Program-made: the position numbers and the translations under genes
Part shown: piece after piece, positions 37,196 to 45,608 of the stretch
Numbering within the stretch: position 1 is the first letter of the stretch
Layout: every line of letters begins with the position of its first letter
Assembly (NCBI RefSeq): GCF_036203305.1
Contig: NZ_CP108131.1
Location: 3,038,001 to 3,102,000, forward strand
Origin: Streptomyces sp. NBC_00190
GTDB taxonomy: Bacteria; Actinomycetota; Actinomycetes; Streptomycetales; Streptomycetaceae
Direction of reading: 5' to 3'
Length of the DNA stretch: 64,000 bases
Notes under the pieces: generated by a model
Seen by the model: only the letters and a program-made list of their open reading frames with translations
What the model was told of the DNA's origin: nothing
The model's database searches: none

Positions 37196-40100
37196 TCAGG
37201 CCGCGGCGCGCTCGTCCTCCCCGGCGAAGGTGCGCCACAGCTCGGCGTACCGGCCGCCGCGCGCCAGGAGTTCGGTGTGCGTACCGTCCTCCACGACCCG
37301 GCCGCGGTCCATGACCACGACCCGGTCGGCGCGGGCGGCGGTGGTCAGCCGGTGGGCCACCACCAGGGTGGTCCGCTTGCCGGCGAGCCGGTCGGTGGCC
37401 AGGTTGACCTGGGCCTCGGTGGCCAGGTCCAGGGCGGCCGTGGCTTCGTCGAGCAGCAGCACGTCGGGGTCGACGAGTTCGGCCCGGGCCAGCGCGATCA
37501 GCTGGCGCTGGCCGGCGGAGAGGTTGCGTCCGCGTTCGGCGACGGTGTGCAGGTAGCCGCCGTCCAGCGTGGCGATCATGTCGTGGGCGCCGACCGCGCG
37601 GGCGGCGGCCTCCACCTCGGCGTCGCTCGCACCGGGCCGCCCGTAGGCGATGGCGTCGCGGACGGTCCCGGGGAAGAGGTAGGACTCCTGGGGGACCACA
37701 CCGAGGCGGTGGCGGTACGCCGTCAGGTCGAGCTCCCGCAGATCGGTGCCGTCGGCGGTGATCCGGCCCGAGGTCGGATCGTAGAACCGGGCCACCATCT
37801 TGACCAGCGTCGACTTGCCGGCTCCGGTCTCGCCCACGAAGGCAACGGTCTGCCCGGCGGCTATGCGCAGGTCTATTCCGGCCAGCGCCTCGCCCGTCTC
37901 GCCCCGCTCCTCGGCGGTGCCGTACTGGAAGCGGACGCCTTCGAAGGCGATCTCCCCGCGCAGCCCGGAGACCTCGCGGGGCCGCTCCGGGCGGGGTGTG
38001 GTGGTGGGCTCGCGCAGCAGCCCCTGGATGCGGCCGAGGGAGACGGTGGCCTGCTGGTAGCCGTCGAAGACCTGGGAGAGCTGCTGGACCGGGGCGAAGA
38101 ACAGGTCGATGTAGAGCAGGTACGCGACCAGCGCGCCGGTGGTGAGGGTCCCGGCCTCGACCCGGCCCGCGCCGACGATCAGCACGGCGGCCGCGGCGCC
38201 CGAGGACAGCAGCTGGACGAAGGGGAAGTAGACGGATATCAGCCACTGGCCCCGGACCCGGGCCTCGCGGTACGAGTCGCTGCGCTCCGCGAAGCGGCGG
38301 GCGCCGGAGCCCTCGCGGCGGAAGGCCTGGACGATGCGGAGCCCGGCGACGGACTCCTGGAGGTCGGCGTTGACCAGGCTGACCCGGTCCCGGGCGAGCT
38401 CGTACGCGGCGACCGACTTGCGGCGGAAGACGGCGGTGCCGATCACGAGCACCGGGAGGGTGGCGAAGACGATCAGCGCGAGTTCGACGTCGAGGACGAG
38501 GAGGGCGATCAGGATGCCGAAGAAGGTGAAGACGGAGACGACGGCGGTGACGAGGCCGGTCTGCAGGAAACTGGACAGGGCGTCCACGTCGGTGGTCATC
38601 CGGGTCATGATCTTGCCGGTCAGCTCGCGCTCGTAGTAGTCGAGACCGAGGCGCTGGAGCTGGGCGAAGATCTTGACGCGGAGTGCGTAGAGCACGCGCT
38701 CGCCGGTGCGGCCCGTCATCCGGGTCTCGGCGAACTGCGCGGCCCACTGGGCGAGGACGACCCCGAGCGCGAGGACCGCGGCGGCCCACACCGCGCCGAG
38801 GGCGGCCTTCTCCACGCCCTGGTCGATGCCGTGCCGGATCAGGATCGGCAGGAGCAGACCGGAGCCGGCGTCGACGGCGACGAGGGCGAGGCTGATGGCG
38901 AGCGGAGCCCAGAACCCGCGGAGCAGGCGGCGCAGGCCGTAGCTCTCCTCGGGGGCCGTGGCGCGGTCCTCGTCCACGTAGGGCTGGTCGTCGGCCGGCG
39001 GCAGGGCCGCCACCTGGGCGAGGAGTTCGGGGGTCGCCGGCATCCCGGCGACGGCGCCGGCCATGGAGTGCCCGGCTCCGGGCGCGCCGGTGCCGGCGGC
39101 GGGGGCGGAGCCTTCGGGCTTGTCGGCGTTGTCGGGGGCCTCGCGGCGCCGCCAGAGCTCGGGGGTGATCCCGGCCGCGACGCGGCGCTTGGCGTTGACG
39201 GGCTCGGAGTCGATCTCGGCTTCGAGCTCGATGTCGCGTTCGAGGTGGTCTTCGAGATCGCGCTCGAACTCGGCCATCACCGGGGCGTCCGGGGTCCGCG
39301 GCGAGCCGGCGCCGAGCGCGTCGGGGTCGGTGAGCAGCCTGCGGAAGAGGGGGGAGCGGCGCTCCAGCTCCTCGTACGTCCCGATGTCGGCAAGCCGCCC
39401 GTGGTCGAGTACGGCGATCCGGTCGGCCAGCCCGAGCGTGGAGCGGCGGTGGGCGATCAGCAGGGTGGTCCGGCCGGCCATGACGCCACGCAGGGCCTCG
39501 TGGATCTCGTGCTCGACGCGGGCGTCCACGGCGGAGGTGGCGTCGTCGAGGAGGAGCAGCCGGGGGTCGGTGAGGATGGCCCGGGCGAGCGCGATGCGCT
39601 GGCGCTGGCCGCCGGAAAGGGTGAGCCCCTGCTCGCCGACCTTGGTGTCGTACCCGGCGGGCAGGGCCTCGATGAAGCCTTCGGCCTGGGCGGCGCGGGC
39701 GGCGGCGCGGATCTGTTCGTCGGTCGCGCCGGGGTGCCCGTAGGCGATGTTGGAGCGGATGGTGTCGGAGAAGAGGAAGGAGTCCTCGGGCACGAGCCCG
39801 ATGGCGCCGCGCAGCGACTCGTACGTCAGCTCGCGCACGTCGTGGCCGCCGACGCGGACCGTGCCGCCGTCGGTGTCGTAGAAGCGCGGCATCAGGAGCG
39901 AGACGGTGGACTTCCCGCTGCCGGAGGACCCGACCAGGGCGACGGTCTCCCCCTCCGCGACGGAGAGCGAGAAACCGTCGAGGACGGGCCGCGCGGGGTC
40001 GTAGCCGAAGCGGACGTCGTCGAACTCGACGGTGGCCGGCGCGTCGGCGGGCAGCTCGCGGTCGCCGTCCTGGATCTCGGGCTCGGTGTCGATGAGCTCG

Positions 40101-41056
40101 AAGACCCGCTCGACGCCGGCGCGGGCCTGCTGGCCGACGGTGAGCACCATGGCGAGCATGCGGACGGGGCCGACGAGCTGGGCGAGGTAGGTGGAGAAGG
40201 CGACGAAGGTGCCGAGGGTGACCTGCCCGTTGGTCGCCATCCAGCCGCCGAGGGCCAGCATGGCGACCTGCCCGAGGGCCGGGACGGCCTGGAGGGCGGG
40301 GGTGTAGCGGGAGTTGAGCCGGATGGTGCGCATCCGGCCGGCGAACAGCCGCCGGCCGGCGGCGCGCAGCTTGGAGGTCTCCTGCTCCTCCTGCCCGAAG
40401 CCCTTGACCACGCGGACGCCGGTCACGGCGCCGTCGACGACGGTCGCGACGGCGGCGGCCTGGCCCTGCGCGTACCAGGTGGCGGGGAAGAGCTTCTTGC
40501 GGCTGCGCTTGGCGATGAACCAGAGGGCGGGGGCCATCAGCAGCGCGACGAGGGTCAGCAGCGGCGAGAGGGCCAGCATGATCCCGAGGGATATCCCGAA
40601 CAGCAGGAAGTTCCCGATGGTCATCGGGAGCATGAAGAGCAGGCCCTGGATGAGCTGGAGGTCGCTGGTGGCCCGCCCCACCACCTGCCCGGTGGACAGT
40701 TCGTCCTGCCGCCGCCCGTCGAGGCGGGCGATGGTGTCGTACATGTCGGTGCGCAGGTCATGCTGGACGTCGAGGGCGAGCCGCCCGCCGTAGTACCGGC
40801 GTATGTAGGTGAGTACGTACACGAGCAGGGCCGCGCCTATGAGCATCCCGGCCCAGGGACCCATGGGCTTGGTCCCGTCCCCGATGACGTCGTCGATGAT
40901 CACCTTGGTGACCAGCGGCACGAGCGCCATGACGGCCATGCCGCCGAGCGAGGACCCGAGCGCGAGCAGCACGTTGACCTTGTACCGCCAGGTGTAGGCG
41001 GTCAGCCGCCTGGCCCAGCCCTGTTTCTCCCCAGCCGCCGTCTCTGCCGCCGCCAC
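37196..41056 (-). CDS. Fused double ABC exporter (TMD-NBD-TMD-NBD)
   Basis: 1286 residues containing two complete half-transporters joined by an acidic linker (about 590-710). The first ATPase domain has Walker A GSSGSGKS (near 380), signature LSGGQ, and a Walker B ending LLLLDDATSAVD, where the catalytic Glu is replaced by Asp. The second has Walker A GETGAGKS (near 1074), signature LSAGQ and the normal LLLDEATAALD. One nucleotide site is therefore degenerate and one canonical, as in heterodimeric exporters. Likely multidrug or lipid efflux. GTG 41056 follows GGGGAGG. Confidence 0.9.
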   Translation of the reverse strand: MAAAETAAGEKQGWARRLTAYTWRYKVNVLLALGSSLGGMAVMALVPLVTKVIIDDVIGDGTKPMGPWAGMLIGAALLVYVLTYIRRYYGGRLALDVQHDLRTDMYDTIARLDGRRQDELSTGQVVGRATSDLQLIQGLLFMLPMTIGNFLLFGISLGIMLALSPLLTLVALLMAPALWFIAKRSRKKLFPATWYAQGQAAAVATVVDGAVTGVRVVKGFGQEEQETSKLRAAGRRLFAGRMRTIRLNSRYTPALQAVPALGQVAMLALGGWMATNGQVTLGTFVAFSTYLAQLVGPVRMLAMVLTVGQQARAGVERVFELIDTEPEIQDGDRELPADAPATVEFDDVRFGYDPARPVLDGFSLSVAEGETVALVGSSGSGKSTVSLLMPRFYDTDGGTVRVGGHDVRELTYESLRGAIGLVPEDSFLFSDTIRSNIAYGHPGATDEQIRAAARAAQAEGFIEALPAGYDTKVGEQGLTLSGGQRQRIALARAILTDPRLLLLDDATSAVDARVEHEIHEALRGVMAGRTTLLIAHRRSTLGLADRIAVLDHGRLADIGTYEELERRSPLFRRLLTDPDALGAGSPRTPDAPVMAEFERDLEDHLERDIELEAEIDSEPVNAKRRVAAGITPELWRRREAPDNADKPEGSAPAAGTGAPGAGHSMAGAVAGMPATPELLAQVAALPPADDQPYVDEDRATAPEESYGLRRLLRGFWAPLAISLALVAVDAGSGLLLPILIRHGIDQGVEKAALGAVWAAAVLALGVVLAQWAAQFAETRMTGRTGERVLYALRVKIFAQLQRLGLDYYERELTGKIMTRMTTDVDALSSFLQTGLVTAVVSVFTFFGILIALLVLDVELALIVFATLPVLVIGTAVFRRKSVAAYELARDRVSLVNADLQESVAGLRIVQAFRREGSGARRFAERSDSYREARVRGQWLISVYFPFVQLLSSGAAAAVLIVGAGRVEAGTLTTGALVAYLLYIDLFFAPVQQLSQVFDGYQQATVSLGRIQGLLREPTTTPRPERPREVSGLRGEIAFEGVRFQYGTAEERGETGEALAGIDLRIAAGQTVAFVGETGAGKSTLVKMVARFYDPTSGRITADGTDLRELDLTAYRHRLGVVPQESYLFPGTVRDAIAYGRPGASDAEVEAAARAVGAHDMIATLDGGYLHTVAERGRNLSAGQRQLIALARAELVDPDVLLLDEATAALDLATEAQVNLATDRLAGKRTTLVVAHRLTTAARADRVVVMDRGRVVEDGTHTELLARGGRYAELWRTFAGEDERAAA

Positions 41057-41222
41057 GTGGTGCCTCCCCGTTCGCCTGTCCTACCGGAAGCCCCAACGCC
41101 CCGACCGGCGGATTTCATCCCGCCGCAACAATCGCACCGGAGCGCGCGCCGGGCACGGGGGCCGCACCCGATCAGGGGACCACTGGCCGCTGGACAACGA
41201 CCGGACGCCGGGTCGCGACGGA

Positions 41223-41987
41223 CTACTGGGGCGCGTCGAACTCGTACTCCAGGACGTACGCGGAGGCGTCGAGGACCATCTCGTTGACCTCGACCACCCG
41301 CCCGTCGGCGGCGAAGGCGGTACGGCACACCAGCACGACCGGCGTCCCGGCGGCCAGCCCGAGCTGCGCGGCCTCGTCAGGGCCCGGCATCCGCGACCGG
41401 ACCTCCTCGCGGAACCGGGCGGGCCCGACGCCGAGCTCCGCGAGGCGGGCGTAGATGCCGCCGGGGCCGGTGTCGGGCTCGGTGATGGGCGTGCCGGCCA
41501 CGAGAACGGCATCGAGGTACGAGCTCGCGAGCATCACCGGCTTCCCGTCGAGCAGGAACCTGCGACGCCGCACGTATACGGGCGCCCCGCCCGCGAGCCC
41601 GAGCACGCCGGCGACCGCATCGGGCACGGTCTCCTCGAAGACGCCGAGCAGCTCGACGACGGGTTCCCGGTCCTCCGTGTCGGCGACCCAGATGGACCGC
41701 CCCTCACCCCAGACTTCGGCGGCCAGCCGCTGAATCCCGCGCCGCCGGATCCGCCGGAACTCCCGTACGAAGACCCCGGCTCCCTTACGCGCTTCGGTCA
41801 GCCCTTCGGACTGGAGCACGCCGAGCGCCTGCCGCGCGGTCATCCGGGCGACCCCGTACCTACTCATCAGGTCGTTCTCACCGGGCAGCCGGTCCCCGGG
41901 CCCGTACTCGCCTGCCTCGATGGCGGCCTTCAGTGCGGCAGCGATGCGCTGGTACTTGGGCTGCCGTACGGCGCCGTCACTCGGCAT
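41223..41987 (-). CDS. GntR-family regulator (HutC/UTRA type)
   Basis: 254 residues. The N-terminal winged HTH (YQRIAAALKAAIEAGEYGPG, RYGVARMTARQALGVLQSEG) is followed by a UTRA ligand domain (VYVRRRRFLLDGKPVMLASS, LVCRTAFAADGRVVEVNEMV). ATG 41987 (MPSDGAV) has GGGAGGA at correct spacing. It is divergent from the ATPase-fold gene. TCTCTAGAGA palindromes at 42079 and 42135 and a half-site at 42005 suit a GntR dimer, so autoregulation and control of the divergent operon are likely. Confidence 0.87.
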   Translation of the reverse strand: MPSDGAVRQPKYQRIAAALKAAIEAGEYGPGDRLPGENDLMSRYGVARMTARQALGVLQSEGLTEARKGAGVFVREFRRIRRRGIQRLAAEVWGEGRSIWVADTEDREPVVELLGVFEETVPDAVAGVLGLAGGAPVYVRRRRFLLDGKPVMLASSYLDAVLVAGTPITEPDTGPGGIYARLAELGVGPARFREEVRSRMPGPDEAAQLGLAAGTPVVLVCRTAFAADGRVVEVNEMVLDASAYVLEYEFDAPQ

Positions 41988-42078
41988 GCGGTCCTCCCTG
42001 ATCATCTCTAGTCATCCTAGGCACCCCCTCGCGCCGATGAGACGGCACGCTCGTCCAATCCGTGACACACGCCCAACA

Positions 42079-42144
42079 TCTCTAGAGAATCGACTTGACC
42101 GCCTGCCCGGTGAGCCGCTTCACTTGAGGAGGTATCTCTAGAGA
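42079..42144. promoter_or_regulatory. Two TCTCTAGAGA operators flanking a promoter
   Basis: Identical 10-base palindromes at 42079-42088 and 42135-42144, 56 bases apart. Between them TTGACC (42095-42100) is a plausible -35 and TTCACT (42119-42124) a weak -10, so the two sites bracket the promoter of the ATPase-fold gene. A half-site TCTCTAG is at 42005-42011 next to gntR. Confidence 0.75.
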
Positions 42145-42153
42145 GGTGACTTC

Positions 42154-42582
42154 ATGGCGCTGGTTCACGCCGATGAGATCTTCTGGCTGCTGCCCTGCAG
42201 CCACCGCACTCCGGGACACGCCCGCGCGCTGCTCCGCAAGCAGCTCGCCGAGTGGGATGCCGGCGCAGACCCCGCCGAAGCGGCCGAGCTGCTGCTCTCC
42301 GAGCTGGTCACCAACGCCGTACGGCACTCCCGCGCGCCCCATGGCCGGGACATCGGGGTCCGCCTCGCGCGGTACGACGGGGTGCTGCGTGTGGAGGTGG
42401 CCGACGCGGGCCCCGCCGTCAAGCTCACGCCACAGGTCGTGGCGGACTGGGACGAGCGGGGGCGCGGGCTCGCCATCGTCGCGGCACTGGCCGAGCGCTG
42501 GGGCTGCTGCCCCCGGCGCCACGGGATCGGGAAGGCCGTCTGGGCAGAGATCCGCTGGATGCAGGAGGCACCCGCATGCTGA
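42154..42582 (+). CDS. HATPase_c-fold protein (anti-sigma kinase-like)
   Basis: 142 residues forming one GHKL ATPase domain: N box ELLLSELVTNAVRHSRA, then RVEVADAGPAV (G1) and DERGRGLAIVAALAERWGC (G2). This is the RsbW-like stand-alone type very common in Streptomyces, which phosphorylates or binds a partner rather than acting as a sensor kinase. No sigma or anti-anti-sigma gene is adjacent. The start overlaps nothing; an AGAGAGGTGA stretch precedes the ATG. It is followed by an XRE gene with a 7-base overlap (ATGCTGA), so they are coupled. Confidence 0.85.
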   Translation: MALVHADEIFWLLPCSHRTPGHARALLRKQLAEWDAGADPAEAAELLLSELVTNAVRHSRAPHGRDIGVRLARYDGVLRVEVADAGPAVKLTPQVVADWDERGRGLAIVAALAERWGCCPRRHGIGKAVWAEIRWMQEAPAC

Positions 42583-42848
42583 GGTTTCGGGAGGAAGTCC
42601 GGCTCGCCTTCGCGATCGGCCAGGCCGTCTACGACCGGCGCAACGAGCTCGGGATCTCGCAGGGCGAACTGGCGCGGCGGGCCGGGATGACGCAGCCGGA
42701 AGTGTCCAGGCTGGAACTCGGCGCCACCACGGCGGCCGTGCCGCTGCTGGCACGGCTGGCACGGGCCATGGACTCCGAGCTGAGCTTCAGGCTCGTCGGC
42801 GAGAGCGCCGAGATCACGTTCCGAGATGGGTCGCGGCGAACATCTTGA
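42576..42848 (+). CDS. XRE-family helix-turn-helix protein
   Basis: 90 residues. HTH: VYDRRNELGISQGELARRAG then MTQPEVSRLELGATTAAVPL, followed by a short tail (SELSFRLVGESAEITF) often seen in HigA-like antitoxins and their relatives. GCAGGAGG precedes ATG 42576, which overlaps the ATPase gene by 7 bases. No toxin gene of the HigB type is beside it. Its last 35 bases overlap the 3' end of the convergent TPP-enzyme gene. Confidence 0.85.
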   Translation: MLRFREEVRLAFAIGQAVYDRRNELGISQGELARRAGMTQPEVSRLELGATTAAVPLLARLARAMDSELSFRLVGESAEITFRDGSRRTS

Positions 42849-44487
42849 GGGTGGTGGGGAGGACCAGGACCGAGGGGCCCGGGGTGGCGAGGGACGTGGC
42901 CAGGTCTTCGCGGAGGGTGTCCGCGGTGGTGAGGGCGGCCGGGACGCCGAAGGAGGCCGCCAGGGCGACGAAGTCGGGGCGGGTCAGCTCCGTGCCGGTC
43001 TCGCAGCCGTACTCGCGCAGGATGCCGTAGCCGCCGTCGTCCACGATCAGCCAGGTGACGTCCAGGTCGTGCTGCTTCGCCGTGGCCAGGTCCGCGATCG
43101 AGTACATCGCGCCGCCGTCGCCGGAGACGGCCAGGACCGGGGTGCCCGGCTCCGCCGCGCACGCGCCGAGGGCCGCCGGGAAGGCGTAGCCGAGGCCGCC
43201 CGCGCCCTGGGCCGAGTGCATGGTGTTCGGGTGCTTCGCGTCGAAGGCCGACCACGCCCAGTAGGACAGGATCGTCATGTCCCAGAAGGACGGGGAGCGA
43301 GGCGGCAGGGCCGCGCGGACGGAGGTCAGGAGTTCCTGTTCCCGCGCGACGTCCTGACCGGACAGGCGGTCCGCGACGGCCGACAGGACCATGCGGACGC
43401 GGTCCGGGGCGTACGGGTCCTCGCGCTCGGCCACCGTCTCCAGCAGGGCCTGGAGCCCCAGGCGGGCGTCGGCGTGGATGCCCAGTCCCGCGTGGTTGGA
43501 CTCCAGCTTGCCGAGGTCGGCCTCGATCTGGATGACCCGGCCCGTGGGGAAGAAGGTGTGGTAGTTCGAGGACAGTTCGCCCAGACCGGAGCCGACGACG
43601 AGGAGGACGTCCGCGTCCTCCAGGAAGTCGGTCATGTAGCGGTCCTCCAGCCAGGACTGGAGGGAGAGCGGGTGCGTCCAGGGGAAGGCGCCCTTGCCTC
43701 CGAAGGTGGTGACCACCGGGGCGCCCAGGCGTTCCGCCAGCTGCTTCAGCTTGCCCGCCGCGTCCGAGCGGATGACACCGCCGCCCGCGATGATCACCGG
43801 GCGGGAGGCCCGCGACAGCCAGTGCGCCGCCAGCGCCGTCAGCTCCGGGCGCGGGGCGAGTTCGTGCGGGGTCGCGTCCACGCCCGTGACCTGCGGAACG
43901 AGGGTCTCGGCCCGCAGGACGTCCTCCGGGATCTCCACCCAGACCGGGCCGTGCGGGGCGGACAGCGCCGACTCCCAGGCCGCCGCGACCGCCGACGGGA
44001 TCTGGGAGGGGGTACGGGCCACGTGCACCGACTTCACCACGTCCCTGAAGGACGCGGACTGGTCGCGCAGCTCGTGCAGGTACCCCTGCCGGCCCCCGCC
44101 CAGGCCCGCCACGGGCACCTGGGAGGAGACGGCGATGACGGGCGCGGACGCGGCCGCCGCCTCCGCCAGCGCGGGCAGGGCCATCAGCGCCCCCGGGCCC
44201 GTCGACAGCAGTAGCGGCACGGCCTCGCCCGTGATCCGGCCGTACGCGTCGGCGGCGAAGCCCGCGTTGTTCTCCGTGCGGAGGGTGATCAGGCGCAGGT
44301 CCGAGCGGCCGACCGCGTCGAAGACGGCCAGCGCGTGCTGCCCGGGCAGGCCGAAGACGGTGGTCGCGCCGAGGGAGCGCAGCGTTTCCACGACCAGGTC
44401 CCCGCCCGTGCGGCCCGGCGGCGGCGCCAGGGCGGCGGCCGTCTGGGCCTCGGTGGGACGGAGTACCAGGTCGTGGTCGTGCGTCAC
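42814..44487 (-). CDS. TPP-dependent 2-oxo acid decarboxylase-like enzyme (acetolactate synthase family)
   Basis: 557 residues with the three domains of the family. It has the activating Glu in LRTENNAGFAADAYGR, STGPGALMALPALAEA, the central FAD/NAD-like domain (RPVIIAGGGVIRSDAA), and the TPP/Mg segment AVSGDGGAMYSIADLATAKQ with VDDGGYGILREYG. It lies just upstream of a ureohydrolase gene's 3' end on the same strand. In the arginine-transaminase route the TPP enzyme AruI decarboxylates 2-ketoarginine and a ureohydrolase later cleaves guanidinobutyrate, so this pair fits that route. Acetolactate synthesis is less likely, as no small subunit is adjacent. GTG 44487 is the likely start. Confidence 0.8.
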   Translation of the reverse strand: MTHDHDLVLRPTEAQTAAALAPPPGRTGGDLVVETLRSLGATTVFGLPGQHALAVFDAVGRSDLRLITLRTENNAGFAADAYGRITGEAVPLLLSTGPGALMALPALAEAAAASAPVIAVSSQVPVAGLGGGRQGYLHELRDQSASFRDVVKSVHVARTPSQIPSAVAAAWESALSAPHGPVWVEIPEDVLRAETLVPQVTGVDATPHELAPRPELTALAAHWLSRASRPVIIAGGGVIRSDAAGKLKQLAERLGAPVVTTFGGKGAFPWTHPLSLQSWLEDRYMTDFLEDADVLLVVGSGLGELSSNYHTFFPTGRVIQIEADLGKLESNHAGLGIHADARLGLQALLETVAEREDPYAPDRVRMVLSAVADRLSGQDVAREQELLTSVRAALPPRSPSFWDMTILSYWAWSAFDAKHPNTMHSAQGAGGLGYAFPAALGACAAEPGTPVLAVSGDGGAMYSIADLATAKQHDLDVTWLIVDDGGYGILREYGCETGTELTRPDFVALAASFGVPAALTTADTLREDLATSLATPGPSVLVLPTTLKMFAATHLGT

Positions 44488-44525
44488 GCTCTTAGTTGCC
44501 CTTCGGCTTCGCCGCCGCACTGTGC

Positions 44526-45491
44526 TTATCGGCGCTGCGTGCCCGCAGCGACTTGACGGCTCATGATCGTGGTGAGCTCGTACGCGGTGTGCGAGGCCGC
44601 GACCGAGGTGATCTCCGCGTGATCGTACGCCGGGGCGACCTCGACGACGTCGGCGGAAACGAGGTTGCAGGAGGACAGACCGCGGATGATCTCCAGCAGC
44701 TCGCGGGAGGTCATGCCGCCCGCCTCCGGGGTGCCGGTGCCGGGCGCGTGCGCCGGGTCCAGTACGTCGATGTCGATGGAGATGTACAGCGGGCGGTCGC
44801 CGATGCGCTGGCGCAGCTGGTCGGCCACCTCGTCGGCGCCGCGCCGGTAGACGTCGGCGGAGGTCACGATTCCGAAGCCCATCTTGGCGTCGTCGTCCAG
44901 GTCCTGCTTGCCGTACAGCGGGCCGCGGGTACCGACGTGGGACAGCGCCTCGGTGTCGAGGATGCCCTCCTCGACGGCGCGGCGGAACGGGGTGCCGTGG
45001 GTGTACTCGGCGCCGAAGTAGGTGTCCCAGGTGTCCAGGTGCGCGTCGAAGTGGAGCAGCGCGACCGGGCCGTGCTTCTTGGCGACCGAACGGAGCAGCG
45101 GGAGGGCGATGGTGTGGTCGCCGCCGAGGGTCATCAGGCGGGAGCCGGAGCCCAGCAGCTCGTCGGCCGCGGCCTCGACCGTCTCGACGGCCTCGTTGAT
45201 GTTGAAGGGGTTCACGGCGATGTCGCCGGCGTCCGCGACCTGCGCGAGGGCGAAGGGGGAGGCGTCCTGGGCCGGGTTGTACGGGCGCAGCAGGCGCGAG
45301 GCCTCGCGGATCGCGTTGCCGCCGAAGCGGGCGCCGGGACGGTAGGAGACGCCGGAGTCGAAGGGCACGCCGACGACGGCGACGTCGGCGGAGCCGACCT
45401 CGTCGAGGCGCGGCAGCCGGGCGAAGGTCGCCGGGCCCGCGTAGCGCGGGATGCGGGAGGAGTCGACGGGTCCGCGCGGCTGCGTGCTCAT
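44526..45491 (-). CDS. Ureohydrolase (guanidinobutyrase/agmatinase)
   Basis: 321 residues of the arginase superfamily. The binuclear manganese ligands are all present: [23 protein letters not shown] and [21 protein letters not shown]. It hydrolyses a guanidino compound to an amine and urea. Agmatinase (speB) is the usual label, but the neighbouring TPP enzyme and the known Streptomyces route through 4-guanidinobutyrate favour guanidinobutyrase, giving 4-aminobutyrate and urea. ATG 45491 ([14 protein letters not shown]) is divergent from a PucR regulator across 117 bases. Confidence 0.85.
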   Translation of the reverse strand: MSTQPRGPVDSSRIPRYAGPATFARLPRLDEVGSADVAVVGVPFDSGVSYRPGARFGGNAIREASRLLRPYNPAQDASPFALAQVADAGDIAVNPFNINEAVETVEAAADELLGSGSRLMTLGGDHTIALPLLRSVAKKHGPVALLHFDAHLDTWDTYFGAEYTHGTPFRRAVEEGILDTEALSHVGTRGPLYGKQDLDDDAKMGFGIVTSADVYRRGADEVADQLRQRIGDRPLYISIDIDVLDPAHAPGTGTPEAGGMTSRELLEIIRGLSSCNLVSADVVEVAPAYDHAEITSVAASHTAYELTTIMSRQVAAGTQRR

Positions 45492-45608
45492 GGGGGGTGC
45501 CCTTCTGAAGGTCCTACAAGTGCGGTCCTTCGAGCGTAAGCCGGTGCCCACAGGACGGCGAAGTGTACGTTCTATCCATAGACAGCCCCTGACATGTACG
45601 GAGTATCC

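Noticed and set aside
42576..42848. HigA antitoxin of a toxin-antitoxin pair
   Set aside because: No toxin-sized partner gene is adjacent; the coupled neighbour is a GHKL ATPase-fold protein.
42814..44487. ilvB acetolactate synthase for valine synthesis
   Set aside because: No regulatory small subunit or ilvC is adjacent and the neighbour is a ureohydrolase, so the biosynthetic label is not supported.
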